A model generated the notes under the pieces. It saw nothing but the letters and a program-made list of their open reading frames with translations, searched no databases and was not told the origin of the DNA. From Oehlia diaphana (lineage: Eukaryota; Glomeromycota; Glomeromycetes; Glomerales; Glomeraceae): 11,278 nt of DNA. A program made the translations under genes and the position numbers. The stretch spans positions 1 to 11,278 of the forward strand of contig QZLH01001482.1 in the NCBI GenBank assembly GCA_003833135.1, read 5' to 3'. Below are positions 1 through 7,463 of this stretch, one piece after another (position 1 is the stretch's first letter; the number at the start of each line of letters is the position of its first letter).

Positions 1-79
1 TTAGATTCGGCTTGTTGAGACGATTCCAATGAACTATATTTCATCTTTTACTGATCACTGGATCAAAAGTTAGCAAACT

Positions 80-188
80 GCCTGATTGGTGACAGTATTT
101 GGCGAAAATGCCAATCAGTCACCAATCGGTCACCAATTAGTCACCAATCAGCTACCTGATTGGTGCCTGATTGGTGACTGATTGATGC
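80..188. repeat. 11-bp units forming a 33-bp-arm hairpin
   Basis: Three direct 11-bp units of the form TCACCAATCRG (119-129, 130-140, 141-151) are followed by the 4-base spacer CTAC (152-155) and three units of the reverse complement, CTGATTGGTGM (156-166, 167-177, 178-188). The two blocks can pair as a stem of about 33 bp with a few mismatches. Further single units lie at 80-92 and 111-118. This is seen directly. It could be a small palindromic repeat family or the remains of a MITE. No target duplication was recognised. Confidence 0.8.
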
Positions 189-196
189 CTGATTTT

Positions 197-372
197 TCAC
201 ATTTTGACCTGTGGATATTTTAAATAAAGACATGAATGAGAAATTTCTTTGATAGTTACATCAGTAATTCCACAAAAACTAAGGTTGAGATGTTGGAGAT
301 TTGAACAGAAATGAAGGCATTGCAAATTGAAGTTTTGGCAATATAAACACATTTACCAAAATCAAGATACTC
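197..372 (-). pseudogene. F-box/LRR gene, C-terminal LRR fragment (broken)
   Basis: Minus-strand leucine-rich-repeat coding sequence of the Cys-containing type found in F-box/LRR proteins (substrate receptors of SCF ubiquitin ligases). From 372 it reads VEYLDFGKCVYI and on to about 304. A one-base frame change near 304-307 then leads into CSNLQHLNLSFCGITD and VTIKEISHSC (to about 230). Similarity fades near 212 and the frame closes with TGA at 199-197. The LxxLxLxxC pattern is clear on two repeats. It starts in the same frame as the F-box piece at 859-1098. The missing middle of the same gene lies between them in the opposite orientation. Decayed: frameshift, no complete C-terminus. Confidence 0.75.
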
Positions 373-423
373 TACACTAAGATGTTTCTCTACATTAAGG
401 TGTTTCTCTACAGTAAGAAGTTT
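370..423. repeat. 18-bp tandem repeat, three copies
   Basis: Three consecutive 18-bp units at 370-387, 388-405 and 406-423, each close to CTCTACANTAAGRTGTTT. Eighteen is a multiple of three, so on the minus strand the repeat reads as a repeated hexapeptide (LNVEKH-like) leading directly into the LRR fragment. The repeat sits at the left edge of the apparently inverted LRR segment. Seen directly; a role in the breakage is inference. Confidence 0.85.
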
Positions 424-460
424 TTTTACTAATATATCACATCTATTTTTTCTTCGACAG

Positions 461-886
461 CTACCTGAAATACTGAATCTCGAAATTCCATACTATAATC
501 CACTTTCAAGTAAGAAAATTGGAGGCATCGTAAGAACATGCTCAAACATAATTCATTTGAATTTCAAAAATTGTGTGGCTTTTAGTAATAGAGTATTAAA
601 TCAGCTTAAAGTATACCCCAATCTGAGATATCTTAATTTATGTCGTAGTGGTATTATGGGTGATAAAGCTTTGTGTGGAATAGTAGGATCATGTCGTAAA
701 ATAGAATATCTAAATATTTCTTTCTGCCAAGGCATTACTAATAGATCTTTAATCAAAATTGCGAACAGTTGCCAAGCTTTACAAGAGTTTCATTTTGCTT
801 GTACGCATTTGATTTCTGAAAGATTTATAAGTTATATTTTAAACTCATACCCAAATTTACAAAGATGGGTTAGTTTTGAACTATAA
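461..886 (+). pseudogene. F-box/LRR gene, middle LRR segment in inverted orientation
   Basis: Plus-strand open frame ending in TAA at 884-886. From about 479 it reads LEIPYYNPLSSKKIGGIV and continues through several Cys-type LRRs (IIHLNFKNC, LRYLNLCRSG, IEYLNISFCQGITNRSL), ending NSYPNLQ at about 862. In fungal F-box/LRR proteins as I remember them, the LEI..YYNPLS stretch directly follows a YSSK.THL motif. That motif is present at the end of the minus-strand F-box piece at 862-885, so this segment looks like the missing middle of that gene, flipped. The last residues (RWVSFEL) are an antisense reading of the F-box piece, not LRR. There is no convincing start codon. A possible splice acceptor at 460 is not needed to explain it. 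Confidence 0.75.
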
Positions 887-1098
887 ATTGGCTTTTGCTT
901 CCCACATACTAATTCTATGAATTTCTTTGCTTTGGGATCGTTTCCCTTTAGCTCAATGCGTTTCCATAAAATAGGAGCACCACATCTATACCACAATCAG
1001 TAAACATATAGAGTAGGATAGATGGATTTATCTATCACTAAGAAATATAAAATCTGCTCTAGTAATTCCTGTATATTAAAAATACCTGTATGTGCCAT
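859..1098 (-). pseudogene. F-box domain gene, N-terminal part with in-frame TGA
   Basis: Minus strand, ATG at 1098-1096. The frame reads MAHTGIFNIQELLEQILYFL, then VIDKSIYPTLYVY, a TGA at 999-997, then LWYRCGAPILWKRIELKG, an AKKFIELVCGKQKP stretch, and YSSKLTHL up to 862. The F-box hallmarks are visible: a Leu/Ile-rich first half (LLEQILYFL) and the V..LWYR..APILW second half that contacts Skp1. The family predicts Arg at the TGA (VNRLWYR), so CGA-to-TGA is the likely change. After 861 the LRR continuation is missing on this strand and is found reversed at 461-862. The gene would encode an SCF adaptor if it were whole. It is not functional as it stands. Confidence 0.75.
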
Positions 1099-1143
1099 AA
1101 ATAATATATGCTGTATCTTTAAACAAAAAATAAAATTAATGTG

Positions 1144-1222
1144 TTCACTACTCTGGGTTAGTTGGATCGGACTGCCAGATATTCACAAAGTTCAGATCCT
1201 ATTCTGTCTTTTATTTTTGACA
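1144..1222 (-). pseudogene. Distal tail of coiled-coil gene A, cut off by the transposon
   Basis: When the 8-bp duplication is collapsed to one copy, the reading frame of coiled-coil gene A (at 6667-7313) continues here: ATGLIT, then VKNKRQNRI, TGA at 1194-1192, TL, TGA at 1185-1183, and ISGSPIQLTQSSEH to about 1144. Both TGAs are one transition from CGA. The frame even runs on without a stop into the F-box start at 1098, but the intervening residues look like AT-rich non-coding sequence. That this was once coding is inference from frame continuity and composition. No homologue is recognised. Confidence 0.45.
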
Positions 1223-1230
1223 GTGATAAG
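1223..1230. repeat. Left 8-bp target site duplication GTGATAAG
   Basis: GTGATAAG directly precedes the terminal TAGTGTTC of the transposon and recurs perfectly right after its other end (6667-6674). An 8-bp duplication is typical of hAT and also of a few other cut-and-paste superfamilies. Confidence 0.92.
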
Positions 1231-1620
1231 TAGTGTTCTGAACGGATCAAATCAGATTGGATTTGAGATGAATCCGATCTGATCCGAATTCAGATCAAAA
1301 ATAAATGGATTCGATCCGATCTGAATTCAGATTAAAAAAAATTGGATCTGATCCGATCTGAATCTGAAATAGACTTAATTCGTTTCGGTCTGAATTAAAT
1401 TCAGATTTATCTGGTCTGATCTGAATCCAAAATTTAAAAAAACATTTCGCAATATTTTTTTAACGATTTTAAATAAAAAATGTTGCAAAACGTTTTTATT
1501 TATAATTTATTGAAAAAAAACGTTTTGTGACGTTTTTTTAACGATTTTAATAAAAAACGTTGTGGAACATTTTTTATTTGCAATATAAGGCTGGACCAAT
1601 TAAAATGTTTGTTTAACATA
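1231..1620. repeat. Left terminal inverted repeat of the transposon
   Basis: About 390 bp of inverted-repeat structure. 1231-1238 is the terminal TAGTGTTC. 1239-1435 is packed with GATCYGATC-type motifs (about ten GATC). About 1440-1580 holds two A/T-rich units ending in ATAAAAAAYGTTG. 1589-1620 is a 32-bp block repeated in reverse at 5811-5842 with two mismatches. The repeated internal motifs are candidates for transposase binding sites, which is inference. Confidence 0.85.
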
Positions 1621-1967
1621 ATCCCCCCTTCTCTCATTTTCCAAAAACGGTTCTTGAACAACACTATATATTGTCTATATTATCGAATGATTTAATCAAT
1701 TACACAAAAGAATATATTTAAGTTTTAGTGTTACATTAATTTATATAAAATACGGAAAATTTCATGTTTCTTTCTCCCCTTTTGCGAATTACTATCAAAA
1801 CTTTATTGATATATGCTCAACCATAGAAAAATACTGCATGTCAAAATAAAATTAAGTTTAAATATGTTTGATTATGGACAAATGTTACGTGTCAAATTGA
1901 ATAAATATTATAAATATTGTAATATTTTTAAGAGATAATTTTGATACATTATTAAATTTTTTCAAAT
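1621..1967. other. Transposon 5' non-coding region
   Basis: Very AT-rich sequence between the left inverted repeat and the transposase start. I see no open frame with coding character, no repeat and no RNA gene. It probably holds the transposase promoter, but no specific element could be identified. Confidence 0.6.
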
Positions 1968-3155
1968 ATGGTCCATTTTTTTGTTAGCGTTGACAAAGGG
2001 CAAAAAAATATAATTAGTCAATAAGTTATTAAAATTGTTGAAGAAACATGTACATTTGGTGAAATATATGAAGCAATTACTGAAGGCGTATTTGATGTAT
2101 GTAATGTAAGGGTTTACGTTGGTAAAGGGGATGGCAAGTAGAATAATCTAAGAGAAGGATTATATGATGATATATCTTTAATGTCAGAGCTAAAATTAAA
2201 GTATATACGTTTTATTGTACATACTGAAGAAAACAATATAGTACAACAAAATCAACAATTTGAAAGAAATGCATTTGATATTATGATGGAGCATTCCCAT
2301 AAGCCATACTTTCCATCAATTAAAAGAGAAGACACTCAACGAGATGTTTTATACAATGATGTCATAGCATTATTAAAAGAAAACCAAAAAAATGGTTGGA
2401 GAGTAGATCAGGAGAAAATTGCGAAAATATTTATCAAGCAACTTGTAGATCTTCTTTGGTATATTGATCCGCATCATGACACACTTGCTGCTCGTTCACT
2501 ATATCTTCCAAATATTTTCAAAGAATTAAGTCAATATCAATGTGACAGCAATTATAATAAATTTTATTATACTTCACATCATAAAAAAGAGAGTCTTAAA
2601 AGAGAAAAACTTGAGCAATTAGCAGAATTATTGGAGCTCTCAAGTGGTCAACCATGGGCGAATGAAGCAAAATGGACTGATTTTATTTTAGAAGTATTTG
2701 AATTAGCAAATATGATCAACCAATATGCGAAGTATTTACAAAGAGTTAATAATAAAGTAAATGTTTGTCATACTAGTAATATGGCAGTACGAAATATTAG
2801 TCAAGATCTGCAAGTATATACCGTTGAAAGATGCTCAGAAATTGATACTAAATATCAAGAATTATCATATTTTTTGTCTAACAAAAACAATTACGAATTT
2901 TTTAATCTCAAGGAATATATTCCATCTAATCCAATGCAAAGATATCATTATATTCAAAATTTGCAACTTGACTTTCCTGTCACTATTTATCGGTATCACT
3001 AGAGCAATTATCTAGGTACTCTTAATTATTTATGGAAAGCTCCATTATTAGCAGATCAAAGATTAGAAACAGAAAATGCACAAGTAATATCAATAATTCA
3101 AGAAAGCTTACCAAAGTATTTTACTCGCCAAATGAGAAAAAATGTATTAAATAAG

Positions 3156-3231
3156 GTATAGAATAATGATTTTATAAATATTTTATTTAATTATACATAT
3201 AATAAATTAATAAATTATTTGCTTTAAAAAG
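3156..3231 (+). other. Transposase intron 1
   Basis: Donor GTATAG right after the AAG codon at 3153-3155. The acceptor is either AAG at 3231 or AAG at 3249. Both keep the downstream frame that reads VTPVML..TLYYDLTGD, so the 3' end is uncertain. Length 76 or 94 bp. Confidence 0.5.
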
Positions 3232-3462
3232 TACTTTCTTATCAAAAAGGTCACTCCAGTTATGCTTTGAACATTGTATTATGATTTAACTGGTGATGCT
3301 TCCACAACATCGAATCCTATTTGCAAAGAAATTGAAGATTGATTACGATTGATGCTTATGCTTAAAGATCTGTTAATAATTATTGATTTACGAGTTAATA
3401 GTGGTTTCAAAGGCAAGGAATTTAACATCTTTTAGAATGAAATGGAAGCCTATTTTAATGAG

Positions 3463-3538
3463 GTAATTTTTGATTAATATATTATTATTATCATATCGTT
3501 TCATTCAATTTAATTTTTTATTTAAATTATCAATATAG
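3463..3538 (+). other. Transposase intron 2
   Basis: Donor GTAATT after GAG (3460-3462), acceptor ATATAG at 3538, 76 bp, phase 0. Removing it joins EMEAYFNE to NMPAVDDR in continuous frame with the MPLAISIRDL core exon. Confidence 0.75.
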
Positions 3539-4623
3539 AATATGCCAGCAGTTGATGATCGATGACACAAACTAACTTTATATATGCCATTAGCTATTTC
3601 AATTCGTGATTTGCGTGGAATTATAGTAAAACGATTGGAAGCTAAATATAATTCACCATTACCTACAAATATCGCACTTCCATGTGAAGAATGGATCCGT
3701 CTTCAATTTTGGCCAACCAATCCAACTACAGTAGCGGCAATACATTATACTGGCCGATTTAATATTAAATATCAAGTCCAAGCTAGACAATTACGCAAAG
3801 ATCATCTAGATGCACATTATTGTGCTTGTTTATTTTGGTATCTACGTGAATTTGCTATTCTTTATCGCAGTCATGTTTGTTTCATTGCTGCAGATGATAA
3901 GCGTAAAATACCAATCGGAGAAGGTGTACCTACATCAACTGGTGTATGTAATAAGAAAAATATAGTTAGTACAAATACAGTTCTTGTAGCGAGTGATCAT
4001 GATTTTACCAAACTATCTCTTACCCCTTCTGTAACTTTTTTTATTGATATTCCTGAATCAATTGAACATTCCTTTTACAATGGTAAAGTATTTGTTTCAT
4101 ATAAGGATACACTTTTTCAACCTAGTACCGCTATTAGACATTCAACCGAATTTTATAATGCAATACAAAGTTATTATGGACCAAACATACCTCCCATTCT
4201 TTGTCTTTACACAGATGGTGGTCCAGACCATCGAACAACTTTTGGTTCAGTACAAATATCCCTTCTTTGTCTATTCCTTCGTGGTAACTTTGATATTCTT
4301 ATTGCATTGCAAACTGCACCTTACCACAGTTGGGCAAATCCAGCTGAACGAATTATGTCAATAATTAATTTGGGTCTTCAGGGTGTTGCAATTATGCGAG
4401 ATGAGATGAGTTCACATTTAGAGGAAATTTTGAAAAGGCTGATACATTAGAACAAATTTGAGAGGCCGCAAAAAAAAACCAAGACCTTAAAATTGAACTG
4501 GAAAATTGCATTTGCAATGTTCAACAATTATTATGTGCACAAACTGAATGACTGATTTTGCATGATATACCTTTTGAAACCAAAAATCCCGCTGATAAAA
4601 AAACTATCAAAGAATTATTTGAG

Positions 4624-4679
4624 GTAAATTTGTATGTTAATAAAATAACAATAATATTAATTATATATATTTTTTGCAG
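4624..4679 (+). other. Transposase intron 3
   Basis: Donor GTAAAT after GAG (4621-4623), acceptor TTTTTTGCAG at 4679, 56 bp, phase 0. It joins TIKELFE to IILSIDKMLKISD. Confidence 0.8.
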
Positions 4680-4802
4680 ATAATTCTTTCTATTGATAAA
4701 ATGTTAAAGATTTCTGATACAACTATGGATATTCTTTCAAAAAAAACTAATCTTCAGGAATTTATGCGAACACATTGTCAAATTCGTCATTACAGTTTTC
4801 AG

Positions 4803-4887
4803 GTATTATTAATGGTTAAGAATTTTACGTCACAATTATCACATTGATTGTACCAAATGATGATCATTGCCTATTAATTTTTCATAG
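4803..4887 (+). other. Transposase intron 4
   Basis: Donor GTATTA after CAG (4800-4802), acceptor TTTTTCATAG at 4887, 85 bp, phase 0. It joins QIRHYSFQ to IKKCENADCNVCDTIRLP, keeping the Cys motif in frame. Confidence 0.75.
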
Positions 4888-4993
4888 ATCAAGAAATGCG
4901 AAAATGCGGATTGCAATGTATGTGATACAATTCGCCTTCCACAAGATATTTTTAACGGCATTAGCTTTCTTCCAGATCCAGTACCCACACAAT

Positions 4994-5077
4994 GTAAGAT
5001 TTTATTTTATTAATAACCTCTTAGTATCACAAAAGTTTTATATTCTTTATTTACATACACTTAATACTTAATAGTAG
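4994..5077 (+). other. Transposase intron 5
   Basis: Donor GTAAGA, acceptor TAATAGTAG at 5077, 84 bp, phase 1. Splicing at 5077 rather than 5074 gives PVPTQYNDRYTDFKSIYG in frame with the final exon; the other AG does not. Confidence 0.75.
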
Positions 5078-5631
5078 ACAATGATCGTTATACTGATTTT
5101 AAGAGTATATATGGTACAGAAACAACAGAACAATATCGTTCCACACTAATAGTGGCTATGTTAAATTCTGAATGAGCACCATCTACTATCTTTGTAAATA
5201 CAAAAGTTCGCAATATTATCCAATGCTTTCAATGTGAAAAATTTCGATGTCTCTATAGTGAAAAAGCATTGACCAATACACAGCAGTCTATATTTAAATG
5301 TATTGTTGATGATTTGGATTATAGCTGTAGATTTTCTTTAGTGCCTGAAAGTCATGAACTTTACAATGTTTTATTTGTACGTGAAAAAATTTCATATGAG
5401 TCACCAATTGAGTTATCTTATTATTCATCACATAAAAATAATCCACTTGTATATTATTGGTGTGGATGTGATCAAGAACTATTAGAATTTCCAACATATA
5501 TGACATCAAAGTACAAGTTTGTATTTCCCTTGTGTAGTATATGCCAAAGTAAAGGAAAGGATTTTTTTGCACGAATTGAAATTAAAACTAATACAAAAGG
5601 TCAAAAAAGAAAGAGAAATACTAATAGTTAA

Positions 5632-5810
5632 TTTTCTTTCATTCCAGAAGTTAAATTTGTATCAAAGTTTATCATTTTAATAAATTTATATTTCATAATA
5701 TATGGTACATCGTGTTTTTTACTATTAGATATGGAAATATCACATGATGGTTCAACTCAACTTATTGTTATTAATATCCCCTCCACCCTCATTTTCATGA
5801 CTTCATATGT
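5632..5810. other. Transposon 3' non-coding region
   Basis: About 180 bp between the transposase stop and the right inverted repeat. AT-rich, with no gene or repeat recognised. It presumably holds the 3' UTR and poly(A) signal. Confidence 0.6.
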
Positions 5811-6666
5811 TATGTTAAACAAATATTTTAATTGGTCCAACCTAAAGGAAAAAAAACCGTTTCACAATAGTTTTTCAGTTATTTTAATAAAAAACGTTGT
5901 GAAACATTTTTTACTTGCAATAAAAAGTAAAAAAAACCATTTTGCAATGGGTTTTTAATTATTTTAATAAAAAACATTGCGAAACATTTTTTTATTTTTA
6001 ATTTATCAAAAAAAAATGTTTTGCAACGTTTTTTTTAACGATTATAATAAAAAATGTTGCGAAATGTTTTTTATTATTAATTTAAAAGAAAAAAACTATT
6101 TCGCAACAGTTTTTTTAACTATTTTAATAAAAAATGTTGTGAAATGTTTTTTACTTGCAATATAAAGTAAAAAAAACCCGTTTCACAACAGTTTTTCAAC
6201 TATTTTAATAAAAAACGTTGCAAAACATTTTTTATTTTAATTTAAAAGGAAAAAACCATTTCACAACAGTTTTTTAACTAATTTTAATAAAAAAATGTTG
6301 CAAAACGTTTTTTACTTGCAATATAAAGTAAAAAAAACTGTTTCACAACGGGTTTTTAACTATTTTAAAAAAATGTTTTGCAACATTTTTTTTAACGATT
6401 ATAATAAAAAATGTTGTGAAATGTTTTTTATTTTAATTAAAAACCATTTTGCAATAGTTTTGGACCAGATCTGATCCAGATCCATTCGAATCAATCTGAT
6501 CCGATCCATTATAATGAAATATTGATCCGATCTGATTCGATCTGAAGTGGATCAAATTTTTTTTGATTCGGATCAGATCACGGATCATAAAATATATGAT
6601 CCGATCTGATCCGTCACAGATCAGATCTGTGGATACGAATCAGATCAGATTTTTTTTGGAACACTA
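5811..6666. repeat. Right terminal inverted repeat of the transposon
   Basis: Counterpart of 1231-1620 in reverse orientation but more than twice as long (856 against 390 bp). The extra length comes from the tandem array at 5849-6460. The outer 6466-6658 zone carries about 18 GATC tetranucleotides, and the tip is GAACACTA. Confidence 0.85.
5849..6460. repeat. About 80-bp A/T-rich tandem array, about seven units
   Basis: The marker ATAAAAAAYGTTG recurs near 5885, 5965, 6045, 6125, 6206, 6285 and 6402, so the spacing is 80, 80, 80, 81, 79 and 117 bp. Each unit is itself an imperfect palindrome: a GTTTCACAAC-like arm and a GTTGTGAAAC-like arm around an A/T core. Units keep CpG-bearing motifs such as GTTGCGAAA. 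The left end of the transposon has only two such units (about 1440-1580). Confidence 0.85.
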
Positions 6667-6674
6667 GTGATAAG
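6667..6674. repeat. Right 8-bp target site duplication GTGATAAG
   Basis: Perfect copy of 1223-1230, directly following the terminal GAACACTA of the transposon. Confidence 0.92.
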
Positions 6675-7313
6675 TCCAGTTGCCCTATCATATGTGTGTT
6701 CATATTTGGCCATATTGCATAATTGCATATACTGTGTGGGGTTAGTAGTAAGCTTACCTGCAGTCTTGCGCCTATTATTCCTCGATTTTTTAGCCATACA
6801 TGATAATTTATCTGATTCAATTAGTGCATTTTTCTCCTGATCTTTCTTTCAGGCTAGGGACTTCCAAATCCTTTGATACTTAATCATGTTTATTACTTTA
6901 TCAATATCAGAATCAGATGAACCCCTTCTATGCACAGCACCTTTGTTTGAAGAACGCCTCTGGCCTGGCCTTTTTTTACCAATCAGTGAGAGAACTATTT
7001 CATGTATCAAGTCAACTACAGTCTCACTATCTACACATTCGTCCAGTTCTACACATTCGTTCAAATCTTCTAATTCAGTCTCTAAGGACTTTACATTCCT
7101 CTCTAATCTTTTTACCCTCTTTTCTAAAGTGTTGTGTTGGGAATGATAGTCTTCCAATTGTTTCTTTAATGCCCTATTTTCACTGGAAAGCGCACTATAT
7201 ACTTCTGCATTTTGCTTGTCTAGTCCAAATGCCTGAGCTAATATCTTCGTATATCTGATAACTTCCTGCTCAGTGGACGTACTATCAGATGAATGATTTT
7301 GATCGGTTACCAT
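6667..7313 (-). pseudogene. Coiled-coil gene A, split by the transposon
   Basis: ATG at 7313-7311 (MVTDQNHSS). This start is preferred over one 30 bp upstream because copy B shares the ATG and the sequence around it. Residues about 44-90 form a coiled coil with a leucine/valine heptad pattern (ALKKQLEDY, LEKRVKRLERNVKSLE). An acidic stretch (ELDECVDSET) and a basic patch (GKKRPGQRR) follow. After 154 codons comes TGA at 6851-6849. The same frame then continues with KKDQEKNALIESDKL, a basic RNNRRKTAGKL segment, and ATGLIT at the transposon edge, resuming at 1222. The TGA is therefore probably a decayed CGA. Function unknown; coiled coil plus basic tail would suit an oligomeric nucleic-acid or partner binder. 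It lies 150 bp after tyrosine recombinase 1 on the same strand. Confidence 0.65.
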
Positions 7314-7343
7314 TTTCGTGATATTTATATATGCCTCAGACAA
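7010..7343. repeat. Duplicated segment, copy A
   Basis: 7010-7163 is identical to 8562-8715. From 7164 to the shared ATG at 7313 there are nine differences from 8716-8865, all transitions. Similarity continues with indels past the ATG (shared AAAAAATAAAATTAATAAATGATA and ACCCTTA..TGTGATTA motifs) towards about 7436 and 8996. Confidence 0.85.
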
Positions 7344-7463
7344 AAAATAAAATTAATAAATGATATCCTGACACCCCCTAACCCTTAATATGTGATTAAT
7401 TTTCATCAAAGAGCTTGATTGCCTTTACCTGATCGGATAGACATATACAAATCATTATCAGGG

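Larger units (their letters stand above)
1968..5631 (+). pseudogene. Six-exon DDE transposase, decayed
   Basis: ATG at 1968 begins MVHFFVSVDKGQ. Exons: 1968-3155, about 3232 (or 3250)-3462, 3539-4623, 4680-4802, 4888-4993 and 5078-5631, about 1,095 codons in all, ending in TAA. In-frame stops lie at 2022 (TAA), 2139, 3000, 3433 (TAG), 3268, 3340, 3563, 4459, 4549 and 5173 (TGA). A one-base loss in the T-run near 4428-4431 shifts the frame. Exon 3 holds the catalytic core: FIAADDKRKIPIGEG (codons 3893-3898), LYTDGGPDHRTT (Asp at 4214) and HSWANPAERIMS (Glu at 4346). That gives D, about 106 residues, D, 44 residues, E. NPAER resembles the NP.E box of mariner/IS630 and integrase-type enzymes. 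Exon 5 carries KCENADCNVC; the last exon has CFQCEKFRC and YWCGC...CSICQ, likely zinc-binding. The reading stays coherent across every stop, so this is one gene. I recall similar proteins in Rhizophagus, sponges and cnidarians but no superfamily name. Confidence 0.8.
1231..6666. mobile_element. 5.4-kb DNA transposon with 8-bp TSD, unassigned DDE transposase
   Basis: A complete cut-and-paste element. Its ends are perfect 8-bp inverted repeats, TAGTGTTC (1231-1238) and GAACACTA (6659-6666), flanked by the duplication GTGATAAG. Longer inverted homology follows inward: a GATC-rich terminal zone of about 200 bp, a zone of about 80-bp A/T-rich repeats, and a 32-bp block at 1589-1620 matching the reverse complement of 5811-5842 with two differences. 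One transposase gene (1968-5631, plus strand) fills the centre. It carries ten in-frame stops and a frameshift, so the copy cannot move itself. It landed inside coiled-coil gene A. The TIR and TSD look hAT-like, but the protein lacks the hAT signatures seen in the second transposase at 10124, so the superfamily is left open. Confidence 0.9.

Noticed and set aside
426..460. Splice acceptor with branch-like TACTAAT and pyrimidine tract before CAG at 460, suggesting a plus-strand LRR gene with an upstream exon.
   Set aside because: No upstream plus-strand exon exists; the sequence to the left encodes LRRs on the minus strand. The inversion explains the fragment without a splice site, so the motif is likely chance.
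1022..1282. Plus-strand open frame crossing 1022-1282.
   Set aside because: It runs antisense to the F-box start, then crosses the target duplication and enters the transposon tip, so it cannot be an ancestral gene.
1968..5631. Alternative genetic code in which TGA means Trp, which would open most of the transposase.
   Set aside because: TAA and TAG stops and a one-base frameshift are also present, TGG is used normally for Trp, several TGAs sit where Arg is expected, and the intact hAT gene needs no recoding.
5731..6165. Two plus-strand open frames over the right end of the transposon (5731-5958 and 5977-6165).
   Set aside because: They read through A/T-rich repeat units and encode repetitive K/N/F-rich sequence. 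They are by-products of the 80-bp array.
1231..6666. LTR retrotransposon interpretation of the long terminal repeats.
   Set aside because: The ends are inverted, not direct, repeats; there is no TG..CA terminus, primer-binding site or reverse transcriptase, and the duplication is 8 bp.
6886..7258. Plus-strand open frames at 6886-7146 and 6917-7258, and the equivalent at 8532-8810.
   Set aside because: Antisense shadows of the coiled-coil genes, whose minus-strand frames show heptad structure and are conserved between the two copies.
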